Shown one piece after another: positions 1 through 6,879 of a stretch of 39,682 nucleotides of DNA. Every line of letters begins with the position of its first letter. Position 1 is the first letter of the stretch. The stretch comes from Coriobacteriaceae bacterium. GTDB taxonomy: Bacteria > Actinomycetota > Coriobacteriia > Coriobacteriales > Atopobiaceae. The DNA is taken from contig QOUO01000015.1 in NCBI GenBank assembly GCA_003862195.1, positions 1 to 39,682 of the forward strand, written 5' to 3'. The notes beneath the pieces are model-generated. The model did not search any database, was not told the origin of the DNA, and worked only from the letters and a program-made list of their open reading frames with translations. Both the position numbers and the translations under genes were made by a program.

Positions 1-42
1 TGGGCTTTGGGAGCCGTACGTAAAAGGAAAGGCCACTAAGAC

Positions 43-474
43 ATGTCAGATCTTCTGAACCAGATCATCACCCCCGAGGTCCGCATGGTCCTCTACCTGA
101 TGGTCGCGTGCATCGTGATGCTCTACATCCTCTCCATCGTGTACGTCATCCGCGACGCGCAGCGCCGTGGTGCGGAGCCCTGGTGGCTGTGGGCGATCAT
201 CTCGATCATCCCGATCGTCGGCCTTCTGGCGTACGTGATCCTGCGTCCGAGCTCCTACCTGGTCGACCGCGAGGAGCAGGACCTGGACATCGCGCTTCGC
301 GAGCACCAGCTCTCGCACTACGGCATCTGCCCCAAGTGCGGCGCGCCCATCGACCGCGACTTCGTTGTCTGCCCCATCTGCAACACGCAGGTGCGCAACG
401 TGTGCCCCACCTGTCACCGTCCGCTCAACGCGGACTGGAAGGTCTGCCCGTACTGCCGCACCCGCATCCAGTAG
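43..474 (+). CDS. Membrane-anchored double zinc-ribbon protein
   Basis: The product is 143 residues. Two hydrophobic segments, about residues 17-36 and 48-68, form a hairpin like the small PLDc_N-type membrane domain. A soluble tail carries four CxxC pairs at C96/C99, C110/C113, C121/C124 and C135/C138, the pattern of two stacked zinc ribbons. The tail is probably cytoplasmic and may bind nucleic acid or protein, but no catalytic motif is visible and the function is unknown. An AAGG-rich stretch lies about 10 bases before the ATG. A weak hairpin at 500-540 follows, so it may be the last gene of a unit that begins outside the window. The reading frame and zinc-ribbon call are firm; the role is not. 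Confidence 0.85.
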   Translation: MSDLLNQIITPEVRMVLYLMVACIVMLYILSIVYVIRDAQRRGAEPWWLWAIISIIPIVGLLAYVILRPSSYLVDREEQDLDIALREHQLSHYGICPKCGAPIDRDFVVCPICNTQVRNVCPTCHRPLNADWKVCPYCRTRIQ

Positions 475-499
475 CGGCAGGGACATTTCCCGAACCCCA

Positions 500-540
500 A
501 AGGACGTCAGCGCAACCACGCGCCGGCGTCCTTCTCTTTA
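500..540 (+). terminator. Possible terminator after the zinc-ribbon gene
   Basis: The arms AAGGACG (500-506) and CGTCCTT (527-533) are perfectly complementary and are followed by CTCTTTA. The loop is long (20 bases) and itself contains a short GCGC/GCGC pairing. The T-tract is imperfect, so this is only a moderate candidate. Confidence 0.4.
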
Positions 541-784
541 CCTTGTCTGTGGCCGTGCGGCCGGCGTATGCATGTGACGATTGGACCCGGCACGGGGTGT
601 CCGCCCCCTTGGGGTAGAAGGACGCGCGACCGCCCTTGCGTCCTTATTGGATGGAATGGGCAACCATAGTGGCCATTTTGGCCCGTTGCGGCGCCAGAGT
701 GTGGTACAACCGAGGGGTAACCAAGCAGGAAAGGCACACGCGGCACATGCACGCTCGTTTTGCACGTCGAACTAGGACTATGTA
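541..784. other. Intergenic stretch upstream of the thrS leader
   Basis: I find no credible gene here. There is one 8-bp inverted repeat, AAGGACGC (618-625) with GCGTCCTT (638-645), without a T-tract. The thrS promoter should lie here, but I see no convincing -35/-10 pair. The segment near 701-712 (GTGGTACAACCG) resembles part of a T-box but lacks the rest of that element. Confidence 0.5.
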
Positions 785-863
785 GGCACCTGTCCCTTTA
801 TGAGTCGGGCTCGGCTTGTGACAGGTGCCATGGAGCCCGCATCCGTAGGAGCGGGCTATTTTT
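785..863 (+). promoter_or_regulatory. thrS leader: alternative hairpins ending in a terminator
   Basis: Three pairings can be drawn. Stem A is a perfect 10-bp helix, GGCACCTGTC (785-794) with GACAGGTGCC (820-829). A terminator follows: AGCCCGC (834-840) with GCGGGCT (851-857), then ATTTTT. The loop of stem A contains CGGGCTC (806-812), perfectly complementary to GAGCCCG (833-839), the upstream terminator arm. The terminator arm can therefore pair either with the stem-A loop, giving a pseudoknot that would prevent termination, or with its own partner. This is the layout of a transcription attenuator. I see no T-box core sequence, so the signal sensed is unknown. Confidence 0.6.
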
Positions 864-914
864 ATGCATAGCGGACGCGGCACGCCGCGTATACCAACGG
901 AAGAGGTTATCAAG

Positions 915-2681
915 ATGAAGGCACTGTTCAACGACGGCCATGTGGAGGACGTTCCCGAGGACGAGGAGCTCCACGTCATCCGTCACTCCGCCGCTCACAT
1001 CATGGCGCAGGCCATCCAGCACCTGTACCCGGAGGCCAAGTTCGCCTTTGGCCCCGCCACCGACAACGGCTTCTACTACGACATCGACCTGGGTGACAAG
1101 AAGGTCTCGGAGGACGACTTCCCCGCGATCGAGGCCGAGATGAAGAGCATCTGCAAGCAGAACCTCAAGTTCGAGGTGTTCGAGCTCCCTCGCGCCGAGG
1201 CCATCGACTACATGAAGCAGCGCGGTGCCGACTACAAGGTCGAGCACATCGGCGACCTGCCCGAGGACGCGCGCATCACGTTCTACAAGCAGGGCGACTA
1301 CGTCGACATGTGCGTGGGCCCGCACATCCTCTACACCAAGGCGCTCAAGGCGTTCAAGCTCACCGGCGTGAGCGGCGCCTACTGGAAGGGCGACAAGGAC
1401 AACAAGATGCTCACCCGCATCAACGGCGTCGCCTTCCGCAACAAGACCGAGATGGACGAGCACTTCAAGCTCCTGGAGGAGGCGGAGAAGCGCGACCACC
1501 GCAAGATCGGCCAGGAGATGGACATCTTCATGATGAACGAGGCCGGCCCCGGCTTCCCGTTCTGGCTGCCCAACGGCATGCGCATCCGCAACGCCCTCAT
1601 GCAGTACTGGCAGGAGATGCAGGACAAGTACGGGTACGACCAGGTGCAGACGCCCATCATCCTCTCGCGCAAGCTCTGGGAGACCTCCGGTCACTGGGAC
1701 CACTACAAGGAGAACATGTACACGACCCAGATCGACGACGAGGACTACGCGATCAAGCCGATGAACTGCCCCGGCGCCTGCCTCATTTACAAGAGCAAGC
1801 CGCGCAGCTACCGTGACCTGCCCCTCAAGCTCGCGGAGGCCGGCATCGACCACCGCCACGAGCTCAAGGGCGCCCTGCACGGCCTCTTCCGCGTCCGCGA
1901 GTTCCAGCAGGACGACGCGCACCTCTTCATCCGTCCGGACCAGATCACGGAGCAGGTCGAGGACGTCGCGCACCTGATCACGGCGTACTACGCGCAGTTT
2001 GGCTTCCCGTATCGCGTTGAGCTCTCCACGCGCCCGGACAACTCCATGGGCTCCGACGAGGACTGGGAGCGCGCGGAGGAGGGCCTCAAGAAGGCCCTGG
2101 AGGACATGCACGTCGACTACAAGCTCAACCCCGGCGACGGCGCGTTCTACGGCCCCAAGATCGACTTCCACCTGCAGGACTGCCTGGGCCGCGAGTGGCA
2201 GTGCGGCACCATCCAGCTCGACTTCCAGCTCCCGCACAACTTCCAGCTGGAGTACGTGGACAAGGATGGCACCAAGAAGCAGCCGATCATGATCCACCGC
2301 GCGGGCTTTGGCAGCTTCGAGCGCTTCATCGGCATGCTCATCGAGCAGTACGCGGGCAAGTTCCCCACGTGGCTGTCGCCCTGCCAGGTCAAGGTCCTTC
2401 CCGTGTCCGAGAAGACCCGCGACTACGCTAACGAGGTCGCTCAGACCCTGCGCGACGCCGGCGTGCGCGTGAAGGTGGACGACCGTGACGAGAAGATCGG
2501 CTACAAGATCCGCGAGGCCCGCTCCATCGACCGCGTGCCCTACATGCTGATTCTGGGCGAGAAGGAGAAGGAGGCCGGCAACATCAGCGTCCGCGACCGC
2601 GCGACCAACGAGACCACGCAGCGCGACCTGGCCGACTTCGTGAAGGACATCACGGAGGAGATTCGCGAGCGCCGCGGCTAA
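915..2681 (+). CDS. thrS: Threonyl-tRNA synthetase lacking the TGS domain
   Basis: This class II synthetase charges tRNA-Thr in the cytoplasm. The product is 588 residues from the ATG at 915, which has GGAAGAGG 8 bases upstream. The in-frame ATG at 864 sits directly after the leader terminator and is a poorer start. Only about 20 residues precede the N2 editing domain with its HxxxH motif (H24, H28), so the usual N-terminal TGS domain of about 60 residues is missing; the family is typically about 640 residues. The editing-domain CVGPHI segment, the catalytic MNCPG zinc-cysteine motif, class II motif 2 around FRVREFQQDDAH, motif 3 and a C-terminal anticodon-binding domain are all present. A strong terminator at 2713-2744 ends the unit. 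Confidence 0.97.
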   Translation: MKALFNDGHVEDVPEDEELHVIRHSAAHIMAQAIQHLYPEAKFAFGPATDNGFYYDIDLGDKKVSEDDFPAIEAEMKSICKQNLKFEVFELPRAEAIDYMKQRGADYKVEHIGDLPEDARITFYKQGDYVDMCVGPHILYTKALKAFKLTGVSGAYWKGDKDNKMLTRINGVAFRNKTEMDEHFKLLEEAEKRDHRKIGQEMDIFMMNEAGPGFPFWLPNGMRIRNALMQYWQEMQDKYGYDQVQTPIILSRKLWETSGHWDHYKENMYTTQIDDEDYAIKPMNCPGACLIYKSKPRSYRDLPLKLAEAGIDHRHELKGALHGLFRVREFQQDDAHLFIRPDQITEQVEDVAHLITAYYAQFGFPYRVELSTRPDNSMGSDEDWERAEEGLKKALEDMHVDYKLNPGDGAFYGPKIDFHLQDCLGREWQCGTIQLDFQLPHNFQLEYVDKDGTKKQPIMIHRAGFGSFERFIGMLIEQYAGKFPTWLSPCQVKVLPVSEKTRDYANEVAQTLRDAGVRVKVDDRDEKIGYKIREARSIDRVPYMLILGEKEKEAGNISVRDRATNETTQRDLADFVKDITEEIRERRG

Positions 2682-2712
2682 TCCGGGCCCACGGAACCCA
2701 ACGGTATGACGA

Positions 2713-2744
2713 GGGTCGTCCCACTCTGGTGGGGCGGCCCTTTT
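2713..2744 (+). terminator. Terminator after thrS
   Basis: The 11-bp stem GGGTCGTCCCA (2713-2723) pairs with TGGGGCGGCCC (2730-2740), including two G-U pairs, across a 6-base loop. TTTT follows at 2741-2744. It is a typical intrinsic terminator. Confidence 0.85.
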
Positions 2745-2847
2745 GCGTTGTGTCGCGGGCCAAGGCGGCGCGTCCTTCTCGCCCGCGTGGGCACCGCGCG
2801 ATGCGGTACAGTTGGGACGTTGACCGACGAATCTTGGGGATGCCTGC

Positions 2848-3741
2848 ATGACTGACGCGACGCTTGACGGGGGAGAAGGACGGGGCGACTCAGCGGGGGA
2901 GGCCCTGCGGGACGCGTGCCGCACGTTTGCGAGGGCGCTCGGCGGCAGGAGCCGCGCGTGGGTCGTGGCTGCCTCGGGCGTCGCGGACGTGGCACGGGAG
3001 CTGGGGCTTGACGCCGGCTCCGTCGCGACTCCGCTTGGAGGCGTGCCGCTGGCCATGACGGACGTGCGCGTGCTTGCCAGGCGAAGGGATGCGAGGCCGG
3101 CTGACGAGCGCACGCCGCTCGTGCTGGACGTGAGCCTGACGTCTGCCCTGGGATGCCCCGCGGGAAGGCTCGGTGCGGACGTGGCGCTGGCGTCGCTCGA
3201 TCGCGTGGTGCGGCGCCGCGACTGCGGCATGGTCATGGTCGGGCTGCGCCGCGAGGCATTGCAGGGCCGCAATGGGTGCGAGGGCCTGGCTGACGCGGTG
3301 GCAGCGCTGCCAGCGCCGGACGATGCCCTGGTGTGCGAGCTGGCCCGCAGCATGGCCGACTACGACCAGAGGCGCCGCACGGCAAACGACAACGCGCAGG
3401 TGGCCGCGGCGTTCCTGCGCTGCCATCCGGCCGTTGCGGAGGTGCGCTACCCGGGCCTGACCGACGATCCATCGTATGAGGCCGGGGCCGCCAACCTTGA
3501 GGATGGCTTTGGCCCGCTGGTGGATGCGAAGTTTGCGCAGGGCGTCGGACGCGACCTTGCCCGCGATTGGCACGCGGAGCTTTGCGGCAGCTATGTGCCA
3601 GGCGGCACCGCCAGCAGCGCGCGCGTGTTGCAAGATGACTCTGGTGCGCTATGGCTCAGGGTCGAGTGCGGCTGTGGCGACCCGAAAGAGCTCGTGGTCG
3701 CGCTGGAGGCACTTCTCGGCAGCATGGGCAAACGGGTCTGA
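2848..3741 (+). CDS. Degenerate Cys/Met-metabolism PLP-enzyme homologue
   Basis: The 297-residue product resembles the C-terminal two thirds of the cystathionine gamma-synthase/lyase family. Residues 91-135 match the family core (aspartate then a GAD segment), residues 190-204 match the HPAVxxVxYPGL signature, and the C-terminus resembles the family's final DPxxLxxxLEQAL segment. Where the family has the PLP-binding lysine (S-A-T-K), this protein has S-L-D-R, with Arg119 replacing lysine. About 100 N-terminal residues of the fold, including cofactor and substrate contacts, are also missing compared with the usual 380-400. It is therefore probably not a PLP lyase; a regulatory role or decay are both possible. 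The frame is intact with GGGGAT before the ATG. Fold assignment is fairly secure; function is unknown. Confidence 0.75.
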   Translation: MTDATLDGGEGRGDSAGEALRDACRTFARALGGRSRAWVVAASGVADVARELGLDAGSVATPLGGVPLAMTDVRVLARRRDARPADERTPLVLDVSLTSALGCPAGRLGADVALASLDRVVRRRDCGMVMVGLRREALQGRNGCEGLADAVAALPAPDDALVCELARSMADYDQRRRTANDNAQVAAAFLRCHPAVAEVRYPGLTDDPSYEAGAANLEDGFGPLVDAKFAQGVGRDLARDWHAELCGSYVPGGTASSARVLQDDSGALWLRVECGCGDPKELVVALEALLGSMGKRV

Positions 3742-3760
3742 TTGACACGCGGGTTAACAA

Positions 3761-3794
3761 GAGCGGCCGCCTCCGCGATGGGAGGCGGCCGCTC
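3761..3794. terminator. Bidirectional terminator between convergent genes
   Basis: GAGCGGCCGCCTCC (3761-3774) and GGAGGCGGCCGCTC (3781-3794) form a perfect 14-bp stem with a 6-base loop. It lies between the end of the degenerate PLP gene (+) and the end of folA (-). The T-tract is weak on both strands (CTTGTT on the minus strand). Confidence 0.75.
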
Positions 3795-3821
3795 ATCAAG
3801 TCTCGTATGAGCCAACCTGTG

Positions 3822-4316
3822 CTACTGGCCGTCGTGCGCGTACGTCACGAACGAGAAGGCCTTGCCCCTCTTGGTGACGCCGCCCTCCTCGACGGACTCC
3901 ACGCGCCAGGCAGGGTCCTCGTCCAGGTTGGGGAAGAACGCGTCCGCGGGCAGCGTGACGTCGAACTTGGTGACGTAGGCGCGCGCACAGTGGGGGAGAA
4001 GCGCGCGGTACACGGACTCCCCGCCGATGAGCCAGACGCGGGAGGGGTCCTCGCCCGCGACGGCCGCGAGCGCCGCCTCGGGCGACGTGACGCCCACGAC
4101 GCCCTCGGGAAGGCTCGCGGGGTCGTGGGTCACGACGACGTTCCTGCGTCCCTTGAGGGGGCCTCCGGGGAAGCTTGCGAGTGTCCTTCTTCCCATGACG
4201 ACGGTGCAACCCATGGTGAGCTCCACAAAGCGGTGCATGTCCGCCCTGCTGTGGACGAGCAGCTGTCCCTCGAGGCCGATGCCCCAGTCGTCGCACACCG
4301 CGACTATTGCGTTCAT
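3822..4316 (-). CDS. folA: Dihydrofolate reductase
   Basis: It reduces dihydrofolate to tetrahydrofolate with NADPH, closing the cycle opened by the adjacent thymidylate synthase. The product is 164 residues, normal length. The N-terminal GIG segment, the acidic catalytic residue in R-A-D-M-H-R-F (Asp26) and the NADPH-binding VVMGRRTLASFPGGPLKGR segment are present, as is the later IGGESVY motif. The tryptophan that precedes the catalytic Asp in E. coli (PWNLPAD) is replaced here by the LLVHSRAD sequence, as I recall for many clostridial-type enzymes. AAAGGAA precedes the ATG. It lies 22 bases downstream of thyA and is presumably the last gene of that minus-strand operon. Confidence 0.95.
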   Translation of the reverse strand: MNAIVAVCDDWGIGLEGQLLVHSRADMHRFVELTMGCTVVMGRRTLASFPGGPLKGRRNVVVTHDPASLPEGVVGVTSPEAALAAVAGEDPSRVWLIGGESVYRALLPHCARAYVTKFDVTLPADAFFPNLDEDPAWRVESVEEGGVTKRGKAFSFVTYAHDGQ

Positions 4317-4338
4317 GCGCTTCCTTTCGCCTGGCTGC

Positions 4339-5187
4339 CTAGATCGCGATGGGGATGTCCTTAACCTGCGGGCCGTGCTCGTAGCCCTCGACGATGAGGT
4401 CGTCCGTCGTGAAGTCGTAGAAGTCGTGCACGTACGGGTTGAGGTGCACCTTGGGTGCGGGGTAGGTGGGCCTGCTGATGAGCTCCTTCACGATGTCCAC
4501 GTGGCGGTCGTAGATGTGCGCGTCCGCGATCATGTGCACGAGCTCGCCGGCGTACATGTTGCTCACCTGCGCGACCATCATGAGCAGGATGGCGTACTGG
4601 CACACGTTCCAGTTGTTTGCCGCGAGCACGTCCTGGCTGCGCTGCACGAGGACCATGTTGAGCGTGGGGCGGTCGTCGCCCGGGTGCTCCGTCACGTTGT
4701 AGATGGCGTTGTACGCGCAGGGGTAGAGGTGCATCTCGGACAGGTCCGCAAAGGTGTAGAGGTTCGTCATGATCCTGCGGCTGAAGGGGTTCTCGCGCAG
4801 GTCCTTGAGGACGCGGTCCATCTGGTCGTAGTCGCCGTCGGCGTAGTGGCTCACCTGGCCCACCTGGTAGCCGTAGGCCTTGCCGATGGAGCCGTTCTCG
4901 TCCGCCCACTCGTCCCAGATGTGCGGCTTGAGGTCGTGCACGTTGTTGGACTTGCGCTGGTAGATCCACAGGACCTCGTCCATGCAGCTCTTGAGCGCCG
5001 TGCGGCGCAGCGTGAGCGCGGGGAACTCCTCGCGCAGGTCGTAGCGGTTGCACACGCCAAACTGCTTGATGGTGTAGGCGGGCGTGCCGTCCTCCCAGTG
5101 CGGTCGGACCTTCTGGCCCTTGGTGGTGGTTCCGTTGTTGATGATGTCCTTGCACATGGCGATGAAGATGTCGTCAGCCTTGCTCAT
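4339..5187 (-). CDS. thyA: Thymidylate synthase
   Basis: It methylates dUMP to dTMP using methylenetetrahydrofolate and produces dihydrofolate, which FolA recycles. The product is 282 residues, close to the length of the B. subtilis ThyA type. The nucleophile is Cys157 in LYPCAYN; the Ala-Tyr after PC, instead of the His of the E. coli type, fits the Bacillus/clostridial subgroup. The phosphate and nucleotide-binding QRSQD segment (182-186), N193 and the C-terminal HxYxxH region (HIYDRH) are visible. GGAGG stands 6 bases before the ATG. It lies between a small membrane protein gene (20-base gap) and folA (22-base gap), consistent with co-transcription. Confidence 0.96.
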   Translation of the reverse strand: MSKADDIFIAMCKDIINNGTTTKGQKVRPHWEDGTPAYTIKQFGVCNRYDLREEFPALTLRRTALKSCMDEVLWIYQRKSNNVHDLKPHIWDEWADENGSIGKAYGYQVGQVSHYADGDYDQMDRVLKDLRENPFSRRIMTNLYTFADLSEMHLYPCAYNAIYNVTEHPGDDRPTLNMVLVQRSQDVLAANNWNVCQYAILLMMVAQVSNMYAGELVHMIADAHIYDRHVDIVKELISRPTYPAPKVHLNPYVHDFYDFTTDDLIVEGYEHGPQVKDIPIAI

Positions 5188-5207
5188 GTCTGGCCTCCGT
5201 TCGCGAG

Positions 5208-5624
5208 TTAGCTCAGGTGGGATGCGGTTGCGGTGCCTGCGGCGGGCATGCGGTAGGCGCCCTCGCCCAGGCCGTACGCGCCGTCGTCGTAGGTGTCCTC
5301 GTCCTGGTCATGCTGCTGGTCGTTCTGGTAGTAGCTGCCCGATCCGCCGTCCTGGTACGCGCGGTCGACGACGTAGCCCACGAAGCCGGTCACAAAGGAG
5401 CCGATGGCGCTGGACAGGAGGAGAAGGACGATCACGCCGACCGCGGCGATCACCACGGGCTTGGCGCCCGAGTTCGAGTTGTCGGGCGAGGTCGTGGCGG
5501 AGGCGGTCTCTATCACCTGGGGCACCGGCGCCAGGCCTTGCTGTGCCTGTGGCTGTGCGGCCTGTGGCTGCGGTGCGGTCTGTGCCGGCTGCGCGTCTTG
5601 CGCCTGGCTTTGGTCTTCCTGCAT
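5208..5624 (-). CDS. Small single-span membrane protein, Gln/Ala-rich N-terminus
   Basis: The 138-residue product belongs to no family I recognise. Residues 1-35 are rich in Gln, Ala and Pro. A single hydrophobic span covers about residues 57-80. The C-terminal region is rich in Gly, Tyr, Asp and Gln, with an acidic patch near 103-113, and looks disordered. The start was chosen at the ATG at 5624 because GGGAGG lies exactly six bases upstream; the ATG at 5630 would have no spacing. There is no signal peptide cleavage site I would trust. It lies between a Nudix gene and thyA on the same strand and is probably co-transcribed, but nothing in the sequence links it to folate metabolism. Confidence 0.75.
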   Translation of the reverse strand: MQEDQSQAQDAQPAQTAPQPQAAQPQAQQGLAPVPQVIETASATTSPDNSNSGAKPVVIAAVGVIVLLLLSSAIGSFVTGFVGYVVDRAYQDGGSGSYYQNDQQHDQDEDTYDDGAYGLGEGAYRMPAAGTATASHLS

Positions 5625-5692
5625 GGGCATCCTCCCGTGGTCGCTTTCCGCCCTATCATAGCAGCTCATACGACGCTGGGACGTGCCCGCCG

Positions 5693-6106
5693 CTAGAAGC
5701 GGCCCTCCGTGAAGACCTCGTCCCACGCCATGCCGAGGCTGCGCGCGACGTCCGCGTCGGCGGGGAGCCAGTCGACGTCCAGGAGCTCGTCCTGCGAAAG
5801 CCAGCGCTCGGCGTCGTGCTCGTTGGAGTGCGGCTCGGAACCCTCGAGCGGGATGCACACGTAGACGTCCATGTGCAGGTGGAACGTGGGGTAGTCGCGC
5901 TCGACCGTGTCGAGGTACCACGTCGCGGAAAGCTCGAGCCCGAGCTCCTCGCGCACCTCGCGGCGCAGCGCCTGCTCCGGCGTCTCGCTCTTCTCGACCT
6001 TGCCGCCCGGGAACTCCCAGCCCAGGAGCTCGCCGTGCGTGCGGTGTGCCGCGTAGATGCGGCCGTCCTTCCAGATGACTGCCGCCACCACGTCTACCGT
6101 GCTCAC
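5693..6106 (-). CDS. Nudix hydrolase, MutT-like
   Basis: The 137-residue protein has a complete Nudix box at residues 35-57: G35, E41, then R49-E50-V-R-E53-E54-L-G56-L. This box binds the metal that hydrolyses a nucleoside diphosphate linked to another group. The segment LLGWEFPGGKVE is typical of the MutT/8-oxo-dGTP diphosphatase subgroup, so cleaning of oxidised dGTP is the likeliest role, but substrate cannot be fixed from sequence. The start codon is GTG and overlaps the stop of the upstream thioesterase gene by four bases (GTGA), indicating translational coupling. GGAGG lies about 10 bases upstream, inside the thioesterase frame. Confidence 0.9.
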   Translation of the reverse strand: MSTVDVVAAVIWKDGRIYAAHRTHGELLGWEFPGGKVEKSETPEQALRREVREELGLELSATWYLDTVERDYPTFHLHMDVYVCIPLEGSEPHSNEHDAERWLSQDELLDVDWLPADADVARSLGMAWDEVFTEGRF

Positions 6107-6846
6107 TCTGCCTGCGCCTCCGTACGCTCCTCGATCCTCACCGTCGCGTAGAACTCGCCGTCAGGCGAGTCGGGCTTTGCGAGGCGCACGGTGCGCGCGT
6201 GATCACCCACGAAGACCTGGGGCACCAGAACGTCGCCCAGGAGCGCCATGGCCTCGTACTGGACCGTGATGCGCCAGGGGAGAAGCGCGAGGCCAAGCTC
6301 GTCGAGGGCGTCGAGCGCCATCTGGATGTACTGGGCGTTGTTGACGTGGCGGTTGGTGTCGAGATGCTGACGCGTGACCGTGATGGGCGCGGCCTGCGTG
6401 AAGTCGCCGCTGACGGCGATCTTGCGGCTCGTGGGCGGCAGGTCGACGCGCGGCGTGTCCTCCACGTAGACCATCTGACGCTCCGGAACCTTGACGGGGC
6501 GGCCGAGCTCGGTGTCGAACACGAACCAGAGGGAGTCCGCCAGCACGCAGGGCGGCTCGCCGCGGCGTCCGAGTGTGAAGTCGCGGTATGCGAGCAGGCG
6601 CTTTGTGCCGTGGCTCCACGTGCTGGTGGTTATCTCCTCGCCAAAGGAGGGCAGGTCGTCGATCTGGATCTGCCAGGCGGAGAGGAACCACGCATAGTGG
6701 TTGCGGTGCATGTCGTCGAGGCCGAGGCCCACGTGCTCGCACTGGAACGTGGAACAGTCCTGCATGAGGTTCACGAGGCCGAGCACCGAGAGCCTGCCGT
6801 CCGCCGCGCACTCGCTATAGCGGACCCTGCTGTCATATGAGTACAA
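6103..6846 (-). CDS. Acyl-ACP thioesterase family protein
   Basis: It should hydrolyse acyl-ACP and release a free fatty acid, ending or diverting fatty acid synthesis. The 247-residue product matches the double hot-dog FatA/TesA-like family. The second hot-dog repeat contains D163-x-N165-x-H167-V-N169-N170, the family catalytic signature, and the N-terminal RYSECAADGRLSVLGLVNLMQD resembles the first repeat. The start is a TTG at 6846 with GGAGGG upstream at a good distance; no ATG fits nearby. It lies 33 bases after a lipid kinase gene and overlaps the Nudix gene. Acyl chain length preference cannot be read from the sequence. Confidence 0.9.
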   Translation of the reverse strand: MYSYDSRVRYSECAADGRLSVLGLVNLMQDCSTFQCEHVGLGLDDMHRNHYAWFLSAWQIQIDDLPSFGEEITTSTWSHGTKRLLAYRDFTLGRRGEPPCVLADSLWFVFDTELGRPVKVPERQMVYVEDTPRVDLPPTSRKIAVSGDFTQAAPITVTRQHLDTNRHVNNAQYIQMALDALDELGLALLPWRITVQYEAMALLGDVLVPQVFVGDHARTVRLAKPDSPDGEFYATVRIEERTEAQAE

Positions 6847-6879
6847 GCTGCACCCTCCCCAGGCGCGCCACCCGAGGCG

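Noticed and set aside
699-712. T-box-like sequence GTGGTACAACCG upstream of thrS
   Set aside because: It is about 120 bases before the terminator arm, is not part of an antiterminator pairing I can draw, and no specifier stem is visible.
864-914. Longer thrS start at the ATG at 864
   Set aside because: It directly abuts the leader terminator T-tract and adds 17 residues with no family similarity. The ATG at 915 has a better ribosome-binding site and fits the family.
798-3353. An 851-codon open frame on the minus strand opposite thrS
   Set aside because: It is a GC-rich shadow of thrS with repetitive Val/Ala/Arg/Leu composition and no family resemblance.
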